Shown: positions 40,353-48,616, counted from the first letter of the stretch. The stretch is 64,000 nt of DNA from Saccharopolyspora hordei (GCF_013410345.1 NZ_JACCFJ010000001.1:496001-560000); one strand, 5' to 3'. Made by a program: numbers and translations. Notes: generated by a model from the sequence alone, not told the origin.

Positions 40353-40708
40353 GCAGGTGTTCCCGGTGCGTCTCCGATGAAGTCGTGCACCCAATCCTCG
40401 TTCGGCCCCTCGTCACCGTCGAGGCTCGACACCGAGTCCGCGGACGGGTCCGTGCGCAGTTCGTTGAGCGCAGTCCCGTCGAGGTCCACCGCGATCTGCC
40501 TCTCGTGGTCATAGCGCCACGCAGGCAACGGCTCCACCGTCTTGTTCGACAGCGCTGACATGCCCCGCAACCCCCACGGGCGGACTCCCTCCCCGGAGGC
40601 AGGGGCGGTGTTGTTCGACGCCCCCAGCGGGCGGCCGAGCGGGAACTGCGCGCTGTCGGGTGCGATCGGGTCGTGCGCGAAACGCGTCGTCATCACAGCA
40701 GAGTTCAT
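40349..40708 (-). CDS. Graspetide precursor peptide (putative ATP-grasp target RiPP)
   Basis: 119 residues from ATG 40708 (GAGAG upstream; ATG 40693 possible). The leader has the family motif RPWGLRGM (43-50), related to PFGLRxM leaders of actinobacterial ATP-grasp targets, and a conserved-looking WRYDHERQIAVDLDGTA (64-80). The likely core is residues 86-119, with hydroxyl residues Thr86, Ser89, Ser92, Ser94 and Ser95 followed by acidic residues Asp97, Asp99, Glu100, Glu104, Asp105, Asp109 and Asp113. This Ser/Thr-then-acid order matches graspetide ring formation. Asp97-Gly98 is a good aspartimide site. Exact ring topology cannot be read from sequence. No protease or exporter gene is present in the operon. 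Confidence 0.85.
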   Translation of the reverse strand: MNSAVMTTRFAHDPIAPDSAQFPLGRPLGASNNTAPASGEGVRPWGLRGMSALSNKTVEPLPAWRYDHERQIAVDLDGTALNELRTDPSADSVSSLDGDEGPNEDWVHDFIGDAPGTPA

Positions 40709-40757
40709 GATCGAACTCTCGCGCACCCGAAGCGCGAAGGCGGGTATGTCGTGCACG

Positions 40758-40797
40758 CCTACCCGATCAGCGGACCGCCCCTACCCGATCAGTGGAC
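40758..40797. repeat. 22-bp-spaced direct repeat upstream of the graspetide operon
   Basis: CCTACCCGATCAGCGGAC (40758-40775) and CCTACCCGATCAGTGGAC (40780-40797) match at 17 of 18 bases and are two helical turns apart. They lie 50-90 bp upstream of the precursor start, in the spacer shared with the divergent dipeptidase gene. Probable activator or repressor site. Confidence 0.7.
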
Positions 40798-40900
40798 GGC
40801 GGCGAACGCGGGCAGGTGGGGCTGCGGTGATCTGGTCGGCGGGCTCGGTGCCTCCGCTCGACCGGTGCGCTGGTGGGGTTCGGGGGGCTACCGTGGCGGC

Positions 40901-41758
40901 ATGATCCGTGGTGCGCGGCTGGTCTCGGCGGTGGCGTTCGTGTTCGTGGCGGCGGCGTGCGGGACGGCTGCGCCGCCTGCTCCGGCGCCGCCCAGTCCGC
41001 CCGCGGAGAGCCCGGCTCCGCCGAGCCCCGCGCCGTCGAGCCCGGCGGCCGAGGTGGAGCACGCGCCGGCCGGGTTCGTGCGGTTGCGGGACGTCGATCC
41101 CTCGATCATCGAGGAGATGCGCTACGCGACGCCGCACAACTTCACCGGGGACCCGGTGCCCGGCTACGACGAGCCGATGTGCGTGGTGACGCAGCCGCTC
41201 GCCGACGCGCTGCACCAGGCGCAGCAGCGGCTCACCAGCCAGGGCTACAGCCTCAAGGTCTACGACTGCTACCGGCCGCAGCGCGCCGTGTCGCACTTCG
41301 TCGAGTGGTCGAAGGACGTCGACGACCACCGCATGAAGGAGGAGTTTTACCCGGGCCTGGACAAGTCGCGGCTGTTCGCCGAGGGCTACATCGCCGAGCA
41401 CTCCGGGCACAGCCGGGGCAGCTCCGTCGACCTGACCATCGTCACGCTGCCCGCCGCGCCGCAGCGCCCCTACCAGCCCGGCGAGCCGCTGACCCCGTGC
41501 ACCGCCCCGGCCGGGGAGCGGTTCCCGGACAACAGCGTCGACATGGCCACCGGCTACGACTGCTTCGACAGCCTCGCGCACACCGACGACCCGCGGGTGA
41601 CCGGCGAGGCCAGGGCCAACCGGGACCTGCTGCGCGACGTGCTCACCGCGGCCGGGCTGGAGAACTACGAGTACGAGTGGTGGCACTTCAACCTGCCGGA
41701 GGAGCCGTTCCCGGACCAGTACTTCGACTTCCCGGTGAACAGCGCCGCCTTCCGGTGA
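40901..41758 (+). CDS. VanX-like D-alanyl-D-alanine dipeptidase lipoprotein (peptidase M15)
   Basis: 285 residues. Lipobox AAACG after a short hydrophobic segment, a 30-residue Pro/Ser linker, then an M15D domain with YDCYRPQRAV, the zinc motif SGHSRGSSVDLT (His and Asp) and EYEWWHFN (catalytic Glu and zinc His). Secreted lipoproteins of this family cleave D-Ala-D-Ala or related peptidoglycan dipeptides. ATG 40901 is preceded by TACCGT 6 nt upstream, so the transcript may be leaderless. Divergent from the graspetide operon. Convergent with the DUF899 gene. Confidence 0.92.
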   Translation: MIRGARLVSAVAFVFVAAACGTAAPPAPAPPSPPAESPAPPSPAPSSPAAEVEHAPAGFVRLRDVDPSIIEEMRYATPHNFTGDPVPGYDEPMCVVTQPLADALHQAQQRLTSQGYSLKVYDCYRPQRAVSHFVEWSKDVDDHRMKEEFYPGLDKSRLFAEGYIAEHSGHSRGSSVDLTIVTLPAAPQRPYQPGEPLTPCTAPAGERFPDNSVDMATGYDCFDSLAHTDDPRVTGEARANRDLLRDVLTAAGLENYEYEWWHFNLPEEPFPDQYFDFPVNSAAFR

Positions 41759-41764
41759 GCCCCG

Positions 41765-42442
41765 CTAGTCGAGGGTCGGGTACCAGTCGCCGCGACCCCG
41801 GGTGGTCAGGTCGAGGACGTGCCAGACCGGGCTCAGCAGGTCGATGCCGCGCTCGGCGATCCCGTCCGACATGCGCGGGTGCGCCGAGTAGACGTGGCGC
41901 AGCACGCCGTCCTCGTCGCGGGTGAACACCGACACCTCCGAGTCCTGGCGGCCCTGCTCGTCCTCGCTGCCCAGGTCGCGCTTGAAGGTGTTCTTCGCGG
42001 CGCTGAGCAGGCGCAGCTGCGTCCAGCCGCGCTTGCGGGCGTGCTCGCGCAGCTCGGGCAGGCCGGCCGCGGCCACCACCGCGAAGTCGACGGTGCGGCG
42101 CAAGTGCTGGGCGACCCCGTTGAAGCCGTCGACCCACATCGTGCACATCGGGCACGGCTCGGTCTGCGCCTTGCCGTACATGAGGTGGTAGAGGACGAGG
42201 TCGCGGTCGGGCCCGGTGAACAGCTCCCTCAGGTGCACCTCCCGCACCGGCTCGTCGCCGGCGTCCAGGTCCGCCGGCCCCTCCTCGAACGCGTAGTCGT
42301 CGACCACCGGTCCCATGGGGAGCTGACGGCGCTGCTCGGCGACCCGCTCGCGGTGGTGCATCAGCTCGACCTCGGCCTTGCGCAGCTCCTCGCGGGCGCG
42401 GACGTACTCGGCTGTCTCCCTGACGAGGTTGGTCTGGCGCAT
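41765..42442 (-). CDS. DUF899 family thioredoxin-like protein
   Basis: 225 residues. EVHLRELFTGPDRDLVLYHL, then CPMCTMWVDGFNG, the typical DUF899 fold with a CxxC pair at the thioredoxin position, and SVFTRDEDGVLRHVYSAHPR near the C-terminus. Probably a cytosolic redox or peroxide-related protein; no reaction is established. GGGGAGG lies 5 nt before ATG 42442. Confidence 0.88.
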   Translation of the reverse strand: MRQTNLVRETAEYVRAREELRKAEVELMHHRERVAEQRRQLPMGPVVDDYAFEEGPADLDAGDEPVREVHLRELFTGPDRDLVLYHLMYGKAQTEPCPMCTMWVDGFNGVAQHLRRTVDFAVVAAAGLPELREHARKRGWTQLRLLSAAKNTFKRDLGSEDEQGRQDSEVSVFTRDEDGVLRHVYSAHPRMSDGIAERGIDLLSPVWHVLDLTTRGRGDWYPTLD

Positions 42443-42563
42443 CGCTGCCTCCCCTCGCACGCTGCCGCCATCGTCTGCCCCGGAGCCGGGTACCGCCAGG
42501 TGGGCGGAGCCGGACGACGGCCGCGGTGTGCCCGGGGGTGGGCGACAGGGCCCGCCGCGGGGG

Positions 42564-43163
42564 TCAGTGGTCGTAGGCGATCTGGACGGCTTCGACGGCT
42601 GTGGTGCGGCCCTCGGTGACCAGGTCGAGGTTGGCCAGGGAGGCCTCGTGCACCGCCTCGTCGGCCGCGGCCACGCAGTCGCTGACGACCCGGACGCGGA
42701 AGCCGAGGTCGGTGGCGTGGCGGGCCGTCTGCTCCACCGTCAGGTTCGTCGCGACCCCGGTCAGGAACAGCAGGTCCACGTCCCGCTCGCGCAGCCAGGT
42801 CGCCAGGTCGTTGCCCGCGAGGCCGGAGAGCTTCTGGTTGTCCACCACGTGGTTCGTCGGGTGCTGCATCTCGGGGATCAGCGCCGAGCCCGGCGCGTCC
42901 GGGCGGAAGGCCTCCTGCGCGTCGGCCACGGCCCGCATGAACGCGGTGTTGCGGACCAGCTGCCCCTCGCCCTCCGGGACGGTGAAGCGGGTGTGCACGA
43001 CGTCCGCGCCCGCTTCCTCGATGGCGCCGTGGAACCGCGCCGCGCGTTCCACCACCCCGCTGCGGGCCACGGGCTCGGCGAACATCCCACCGAAGAAGCC
43101 CTCGGGCTTGATCACGTTGACCTGCCAGTGCAGTGCCAGCACGGCACACCTGCGCTCACTCAC
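42564..43163 (-). CDS. Isochorismatase-like hydrolase fold, catalytic residues altered
   Basis: 199 residues from GTG 43163. The fold is clear: CAVLALHWQ strand, VDNQKLSGLAGNDLATWLRE with the conserved Lys111, the cis-peptide motif TGVATNLTVEQTARH, and VVSDCVAA. The usual catalytic triad is Asp-Lys-Cys. Here Asp is His12 (LALHWQ instead of xxxDMQ) and the nucleophile Cys is Thr142 (ATNLTV instead of TNxCV). It is therefore either non-catalytic or uses different chemistry. Transcribed alone. Function unknown. Confidence 0.85.
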   Translation of the reverse strand: MSERRCAVLALHWQVNVIKPEGFFGGMFAEPVARSGVVERAARFHGAIEEAGADVVHTRFTVPEGEGQLVRNTAFMRAVADAQEAFRPDAPGSALIPEMQHPTNHVVDNQKLSGLAGNDLATWLRERDVDLLFLTGVATNLTVEQTARHATDLGFRVRVVSDCVAAADEAVHEASLANLDLVTEGRTTAVEAVQIAYDH

Positions 43164-43274
43164 CCCGACGATTCTGCCGCAGTCCGCGGTGAGCAATTCC
43201 CGACAAACCGCACCTTCTTCGTCAACTCCTGCCATCCTGCGGGCCCTGGTCGTCGATCCGGATGGGAGTTGCTC

Positions 43275-44006
43275 ATGTCCACAGGTCCGTGGCGGCTCGT
43301 CGCCGCACTGGCGATGGCCGTGCTCGTGTTCTCCGGCGTCTCCGCCACCTCCGCGCCGGAAGCCGCCGCCTACGAGTGGAGCCGTGAGCTCCGCGAGGGC
43401 GACAGCGGCGACGACGTCACCGAACTGCAGATCAGGGTCGCCGGCTGGGCCGCCGACAGTGCGGAGCAGACCTCCGTCGCCGTGGACGGCCAGTTCGGGC
43501 CCGGGACCAAGGCCGCCGTCATGCGCTTCCAGAAGGCCTACGGGCTCGAGGCCACCGGCGTGGTCGACAGCACCACGCAGGAGGCGCTCAACGCCCTGGA
43601 GGACTCCGACGGCTCGACCGCGCACTTCGACTTCTCCGAGTTCCACTCCAAGGACGGGGCCGGGTTCAACAGCGGGAACGTCGGCGCCAGCACCGTCAAG
43701 GAGAACGTCCGGCGGCTGATGTACAAGCTGGAGGCCGTCCGCAAGAAGGCCGGCGACGCGCCGATCACCATCAACTCCGGGTTCCGCAGCACGGCGCACA
43801 ACGACAGCGTCGGCGGCGCGCCCAACAGCCAGCACACCTACGGCATCGCCGCGGACATCGTGATCAGCGGCAAGAGCGTCAGCCAGACCATCGCGCTGGC
43901 CCAGACCTCCGGCCTGTCCGGCATCATCCGCTACGACACGTTCACCCACGTCGACAGCCGGGTGGAGTACCCCTACGGGGCCCAGAGCTGGTACTGGAAC
44001 GTCTGA
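43275..44006 (+). CDS. Secreted zinc D-Ala-D-Ala carboxypeptidase with peptidoglycan-binding domain
   Basis: 243 residues. Signal peptide (cleavage near EAAA), peptidoglycan-binding domain type 1 at 36-108 (LREGDSGDDVTELQIRVAGW, GQFGPGTKAAVMRFQ), then a peptidase M15A_3 domain with NSGFRSTAHN, SQHTYGIAADI (His, Asp) and THVDSR (zinc His). It resembles the Streptomyces albus Zn carboxypeptidase. Trims peptidoglycan stem peptides outside the cell. GGGAG lies 6 nt before ATG 43275. Confidence 0.92.
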   Translation: MSTGPWRLVAALAMAVLVFSGVSATSAPEAAAYEWSRELREGDSGDDVTELQIRVAGWAADSAEQTSVAVDGQFGPGTKAAVMRFQKAYGLEATGVVDSTTQEALNALEDSDGSTAHFDFSEFHSKDGAGFNSGNVGASTVKENVRRLMYKLEAVRKKAGDAPITINSGFRSTAHNDSVGGAPNSQHTYGIAADIVISGKSVSQTIALAQTSGLSGIIRYDTFTHVDSRVEYPYGAQSWYWNV

Positions 44007-44013
44007 TCACGAG

Positions 44014-44046
44014 CCGGGGGCGCAGCCCGTACCGGCTGCGCCCCGG
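44014..44046 (+). terminator. Terminator of the carboxypeptidase gene
   Basis: Arms CCGGGGGCGCAGCC and GGCTGCGCCCCGG with a short loop, 8 bp after the stop. Confidence 0.82.
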
Positions 44047-44162
44047 AAACGCACTCGAGTGCACTCGGAACAAATGCAAGAACTGTTCCGGGAAAAGGGG
44101 TCCGAAGCCGATCTCCGTTGCCATCGTTTCCGGGTCCCTGACCCGTGAACTGATGAGGAGGA

Positions 44163-44681
44163 GTGAAGAAGTTCATCGCGCCTGTGGTCGGAGTGGTCCT
44201 GGTGGGTCTGGCCGGATGCGGCGCTGCCAGTGAGCCCACCACCCCCGCGCCGGAGCCGCAGTCCCAGTCCGAGCAGAGCGAAGCCGGCACCCCGCAGGTC
44301 GGCGGCAAGGACGTCGCGTGCGGCGAGACCGCAGGCATCGAGGAGGAAGGCGGCCAGTACGCCGTCACCGCCACTCCGCTGCAGGACGTCACCGAGTGCA
44401 CCACCCCGCCGGAGGGGGCGAGCACGTCTCCACCGACGTCTGGCGGGACCGGGGGCGTCGTCGCCTCGGTCGACTTCGTGCTGGTCGACGCGGCGGGCAA
44501 CCAGTACCCGAGCGCGGCGCCCAACGGGACCGACATGACGGGCGTGCTCTTCACGACGCTGCTGACCGTGGGCGATCCCGACAGCGGGAAGGTCTCCTTC
44601 GACGTCCCCGCCGACGCCACCGGCCTGCGGCTGCTCTACCAGCCGCTCACCGCGCCCGAACTCATCGGCAGCTGGAGCTGA
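44163..44681 (+). CDS. Lipoprotein with DUF4352-like domain, relative of the one at 30688
   Basis: 172 residues from GTG 44163 (GAGGAG directly upstream). Lipobox VGLAGC, Pro/Ser/Gln-rich linker, a cysteine pair (VACGE...TECTTPP) and a beta domain with FVLVDAAGNQYPS and VSFDVPADATGLRLLY. Compared with the protein at 30688 it has the same layout, C-terminal motif order and a final GSWS/GTWK. Function unknown. Convergent with the nuclease gene 9 bp away. Confidence 0.8.
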   Translation: MKKFIAPVVGVVLVGLAGCGAASEPTTPAPEPQSQSEQSEAGTPQVGGKDVACGETAGIEEEGGQYAVTATPLQDVTECTTPPEGASTSPPTSGGTGGVVASVDFVLVDAAGNQYPSAAPNGTDMTGVLFTTLLTVGDPDSGKVSFDVPADATGLRLLYQPLTAPELIGSWS

Positions 44682-44690
44682 GCCGCGAGC

Positions 44691-45848
44691 TCACACCCTC
44701 ACGTCCACCCACACCAGGTGGTGGTCGGAGGCGTCGTTGAGGCGGGACAGCTCCTCGGCCGCGGTCGGCCAGAACACCCCGGAGCGCAGCGGGACCAGCG
44801 GAGCCGACGGCAGGACGTAGTCGACGCGGATGTTGCCCGGTGACTCGTCGTCGAAGTCGCCCGTGTCGAACCACGGGTTCCCGCGGTGGTCCGCGTTCGC
44901 GCCGCCCTGGGTCACGCTCGCCTCGACCGCGCCGGCGCTGCCGGGCCGCGGGTCGATCACCCGCGGGGCCCGCAGCAGCTGGCGGGCACCGTTGCTGTCC
45001 CCGTCCAGCGGGTCGGAGTTCTGGTCACCGGCGATGACGAACCGGGCACCGGGCTCCAGCCCACCGCGCACGCCCTGGTCGTCGTAGACGTGGTCGCCGC
45101 GCCCCGGCGTCACGTAGTCGGCCCAGAACCGGATCTCGTCCTGGTTGCGCAGCACGTTGCGCTTCTCCGGGCCGTCGAAGGCCGGCGGGGTCGGGTGCGA
45201 GACGAGGAAGTGCACCGTGCGGCCGCCGACGTCGATGGGCAGGTCCCAGTGCGACTTCGACGACAGCCGGACCTGCGCCAGCTCCTCCGGGGTGAACCAG
45301 TCCGCGGGCTCCGGCGTCGCCGGGTCGTCCGGGAGCCGCGCGCCCGGCAGGTCCGCCCAGCGGAACTGCTGGAACGTGCGGGCCGGGCCGATCGGGTACT
45401 GCGACAGCACCACCATGCCGTACTGGCCGGGGAACTCGCCGAAGCCGTGCGCGTCGCCCGGACCGCCGACCTGGCCGTCGTTGTCGAGGTCCATCCCCGA
45501 CGGCACGCCCGTGTTCACCGGCGCGGTGTAGGCGTAGGGGTAGTCGATGGGGTCGGCACCGTGCTGGCTGCGGGCCAGGTAGTTGGTGCGGAAGGCGTCG
45601 ACCGCGCCCTCGGCGTGGTCGAACTCGTTGAGCAGCACCACGTCCGGGCGGACCCGCTGCAGCACCTCGGCCACCTGCTGGGCCTGCTCGTCGTCCGGTG
45701 TGGACAGGTCGGCGAGCAGCTCGCCCTCGGTGGCCCGGTTGAGCGAGGCGTTGAACGTCGCGAACCGCACGGTCGCGTCGGCGCTCGCGGTCGGGGTCAC
45801 CAGCGCGGCGGCCACCGCGGCCGCCACCACCAACACCGCGCGTCGCAC
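44691..45848 (-). CDS. Secreted endonuclease/exonuclease/phosphatase-family protein
   Basis: 385 residues from GTG 45848 (AAGGAGG 5 nt upstream). Signal peptide ending at TASA. EEP motifs: FATFNASLNR, LLNEFDH, LVSHPTPPAF, VIAGDQNSDP and the final DASDHHLVWVDVRV. The SHPTPP motif and length match actinobacterial secreted phytase-like/nuclease proteins more than the two-domain nuclease at 4480. It probably hydrolyses extracellular phosphoesters. Confidence 0.87.
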   Translation of the reverse strand: MRRAVLVVAAAVAAALVTPTASADATVRFATFNASLNRATEGELLADLSTPDDEQAQQVAEVLQRVRPDVVLLNEFDHAEGAVDAFRTNYLARSQHGADPIDYPYAYTAPVNTGVPSGMDLDNDGQVGGPGDAHGFGEFPGQYGMVVLSQYPIGPARTFQQFRWADLPGARLPDDPATPEPADWFTPEELAQVRLSSKSHWDLPIDVGGRTVHFLVSHPTPPAFDGPEKRNVLRNQDEIRFWADYVTPGRGDHVYDDQGVRGGLEPGARFVIAGDQNSDPLDGDSNGARQLLRAPRVIDPRPGSAGAVEASVTQGGANADHRGNPWFDTGDFDDESPGNIRVDYVLPSAPLVPLRSGVFWPTAAEELSRLNDASDHHLVWVDVRV

Positions 45849-45910
45849 GGCACCCTCCTTCTGCGGGCAGGGACGTGCGGGGCGCGCGGCGGCGCCCCGC
45901 ACGCCATCGG

Positions 45911-47422
45911 TCAGGACAGGTCGTGGCCGTGGCCGACCTTCGGGGCCTGGGCGGTGCTCTGGGCCATCAGCGTCGCCTGCGCGGCGCGCAGCTCGGCGCG
46001 CTCCTCGCGGGACTGCATGCCGTTGACCGCCTCGGTGCTCTGCGCGTAGGCCTGCACCACCTCGGCGATGCCCTTGGTCATCCGCTCCAGCGCGACCCGG
46101 TCCACGTTGGACAGGTCGTCCCCGGCCGCGTGGTAGTTCGGGTCGAAGGCGATGCCCGCGGTGCCGCCCCACTTGGCGGCCTGCTCCTCGGTCTTCAGGT
46201 CCTCGACACCGGTGTGCATGCCACCGGACGGGATGCCCACGGCGATGAACTCACCGTAGTCGGAGCGGCCGTTGAACTCGCTGGGCTCGGCCTCGATGCC
46301 CTGCTCGGCCATCGCGGCGAGGAAGTCCTCCTTGATCTGGCCCGAGCCCTGCGGGCCCTCCGGGCCACCGGTGGACCCGTCGCCGTCGTAGACGAAGTAG
46401 CCGGCGTTCGGCGAGCCGATCATGTCGAAGTTCACGTACAGCGCGATGTCGAGCTGCTGCTCGAAGGTCAGGCTCTGCACGTACTTCGTCGAGCCGACCA
46501 GGCCCGACTCCTCCGCGCCCCACCAGGCGAAGCGCACCGCGTTCTCGACGTCCGGGCTGCCGCCCATCTTCAGCGCGGTCTCCAGCAGCCCGGCGCTGCC
46601 GGTGGCGTTGTCGTTGATGCCCGGGCCGTCCGGCACGCCGTCCAGGTGCGCCCCGGCCATCACCACGTTGTCGGTGCGCCCGGTCTTGGTCTGCGCGATG
46701 ACGTTGCGGGTGGTCACCGTCTCCAGCCGGGCCTGGATGTCGAGCTGCACCTCGGCACCGGCCTGGCCGGCCAGCGCCTCGCCGACCTCCTTGGTGACCC
46801 CGACGGTGGGGACACGCCCGGCGTCGGCGTCACCGAGGGTGCCGTTGAGCGCGCCCTCGACGTTGTTGTAGATGATCGCGCCGACCGCGCCGGCGTCGGC
46901 CGCGATCTGCTGCTTCACCGCGAAGTCGCAGGCACCGCGCTGGATGAGCACGACCGTGCCGGTGACGTCGGTGCCGTCGTAGTCGGTGGCCTCGCAGCCC
47001 GGGGTGTCGTCGACCGGCAGCACCGACAGCGGCGCGGTCAAGCCACCCTCCGGAGTGGACGGGGAGTACTCCATGACGTCGCCCTCGGTCGGCTGCCCCC
47101 CGACCGACAGGCTGGAGGAGTCCTCGAAGTACGCCTCGTAGGTGAACTCCGGGGTGGTCACGTCGAAGCCCGCGCGCCGCAGCTTGTCCACGACGTAGTC
47201 CACGCTGGCCTCGTAGCCCGGTTGCCCGGACGCGCGGTTGCCGCCGTTCTGGTCGGCGATCCGCTGGAAGGCGATGAGGTGCCGGTTCACGGCGTCGCCG
47301 TCGATCGTCGCGGCGAGGTCGGCCGGGGCCGCACCGGCCGGGGTGACAGCGAGCGCAGCCGCCGCGCAGCTCGCGGCGAGAGCGGTGATCGCACGCCTGG
47401 ATGTGATGGTTCGCAAACTCAT
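45911..47422 (-). CDS. Secreted M28 aminopeptidase with PA domain
   Basis: 503 residues. Signal peptide ending at AGAAP, then an M28 zinc aminopeptidase domain interrupted by a protease-associated domain (about 125-240; VLIQRGACDFAVKQQIAADA). Metal ligands appear in AGAHLDGVPDGPGINDNATG (His, Asp), WWGAEESGLVGS (catalytic Glu plus Glu), VNFDMIGSPN (Asp) and DPNYHAAGDD (His). Like the S. griseus aminopeptidase, it would release N-terminal hydrophobic residues from peptides outside the cell. ATG 47422 has GGAG 4 nt upstream; the preceding ATG at 47425 is an alternative. It is downstream of no other gene and 60 bp upstream of the secreted nuclease gene. Confidence 0.93.
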   Translation of the reverse strand: MSLRTITSRRAITALAASCAAAALAVTPAGAAPADLAATIDGDAVNRHLIAFQRIADQNGGNRASGQPGYEASVDYVVDKLRRAGFDVTTPEFTYEAYFEDSSSLSVGGQPTEGDVMEYSPSTPEGGLTAPLSVLPVDDTPGCEATDYDGTDVTGTVVLIQRGACDFAVKQQIAADAGAVGAIIYNNVEGALNGTLGDADAGRVPTVGVTKEVGEALAGQAGAEVQLDIQARLETVTTRNVIAQTKTGRTDNVVMAGAHLDGVPDGPGINDNATGSAGLLETALKMGGSPDVENAVRFAWWGAEESGLVGSTKYVQSLTFEQQLDIALYVNFDMIGSPNAGYFVYDGDGSTGGPEGPQGSGQIKEDFLAAMAEQGIEAEPSEFNGRSDYGEFIAVGIPSGGMHTGVEDLKTEEQAAKWGGTAGIAFDPNYHAAGDDLSNVDRVALERMTKGIAEVVQAYAQSTEAVNGMQSREERAELRAAQATLMAQSTAQAPKVGHGHDLS

Positions 47423-47602
47423 CATGCTCCCCGTTTCGGGTGGATTTCGTGACGCAAGCCTTGGGAGGATCACATTGCGAAGTCAAGGACTTACCGGCAA
47501 GAGTTGAGAACCAGGGACCAATTCCCGTTTTTCCCGTATTGTGCGTCCTGCCCGGTCCCCGCGCACCGCGCGAACCGTCCGGTTCGGACTACCGTCGCGG
47601 AC

Positions 47603-48580
47603 ATGCATGCGATCGCGATCCGTGAACCCGGTGAACCGGACGTCCTGGAGTGGACCGAACACCCCGACCCGCGGCCAGGTCCGGGCGAGGTGGTCATCGA
47701 CGTGGCCGCCAGCGCGGTCAACCGCGCGGACCTCAGCCAGCGCGAGGGGAACTACCCGCCGCCGAAGGGCGCCAGCGAGGTCGTCGGGCTGGAGTGCTCC
47801 GGCACCATCGCCGAGCTGGGCGAGGGCGTCGAGGAGTGGCAGGTCGGCGACGAGGTCTGCGCGCTGCTCGCCGGTGGCGGTTACGCCGAACGTGTTGCGG
47901 TGCCCGCCGAACAGGTGCTGCCCAAGCCCGCCGGGGTGGACCTCGTCGAGGCCGCCGGGCTGCCCGAGGTGTGCTGCACCGTCTGGTCCAACGTGATCAT
48001 GGAGGCGGGGCTCCGAAGTGGACAGCTGCTGCTGGTGCACGGCGGTTCGGGCGGCATCGGCACCTGCGCGATCCAGGTCGGGCGGGCGCTCGGCGCGCGC
48101 GTCGCGGCGACCGCGGGCTCCGAGGCGAGCCGCCGGCTGTGCGCCGAGCTCGGCGCGGACCCGGTGATCAGCTACCGCGACGAGGACTTCGTCCCGATCG
48201 TCAAGGAGCTCGGCGGCGCCGACGTCATCCTGGACAACATGGGGGCGTCCTACCTGGACCGGAACCTGTCCGCGCTGGCCCCCGACGGGCACCTGGCGGT
48301 CATCGGCATGCAGGGCGGCCGCAAGGCCGAGCTGGACCTGGGGAAGATGCTGGTCAAGCGGCTGCACCTGTCGGTGCTGGGCCTGCGCGGGCGGCCGCTG
48401 TCGGGCCCGCACGGCAAGGCCGCGATCGTCACCGACGTGCGGGAGCGCCTGTGGCCGCTGGTCGAGGCCGGCCGGGTGCGGATGCCGGTGCACGCCCGGG
48501 TCCCGCTGCCCGAGGCGGCCCGCGCGCACGCGATGCTCGAAGCCGGCGACGTCCGGGGCAAGATCCTCCTGGTCCGCTGA
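47603..48580 (+). CDS. NAD(P)H-quinone oxidoreductase, PIG3-like (zinc-independent MDR)
   Basis: 325 residues. MDR family without zinc ligands: NRADLSQREGNYPPPKGASE, VGLECSGTI, the NADPH motif VHGGSGGIGTCAIQVGRALG and DNMGASYLDRNL. Likely reduces quinones or enals. The mycobacterial counterpart Rv3777 sits beside Rv3778c as here. TACCGT stands 7 nt before ATG 47603 and there is no ribosome site, so the mRNA may be leaderless. Confidence 0.92.
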   Translation: MHAIAIREPGEPDVLEWTEHPDPRPGPGEVVIDVAASAVNRADLSQREGNYPPPKGASEVVGLECSGTIAELGEGVEEWQVGDEVCALLAGGGYAERVAVPAEQVLPKPAGVDLVEAAGLPEVCCTVWSNVIMEAGLRSGQLLLVHGGSGGIGTCAIQVGRALGARVAATAGSEASRRLCAELGADPVISYRDEDFVPIVKELGGADVILDNMGASYLDRNLSALAPDGHLAVIGMQGGRKAELDLGKMLVKRLHLSVLGLRGRPLSGPHGKAAIVTDVRERLWPLVEAGRVRMPVHARVPLPEAARAHAMLEAGDVRGKILLVR

Positions 48581-48616
48581 CCCCGGGGGCAGCCAGCTCC
48601 AGTGCGCCCGGCCGGT

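Noticed and set aside
37357-40900. Possible genomic island inserted at tRNA-Ser(TGA)
   Set aside because: No integrase, transposase or repeated tRNA 3' end was found next to the graspetide operon. Proximity to a tRNA alone is not enough.
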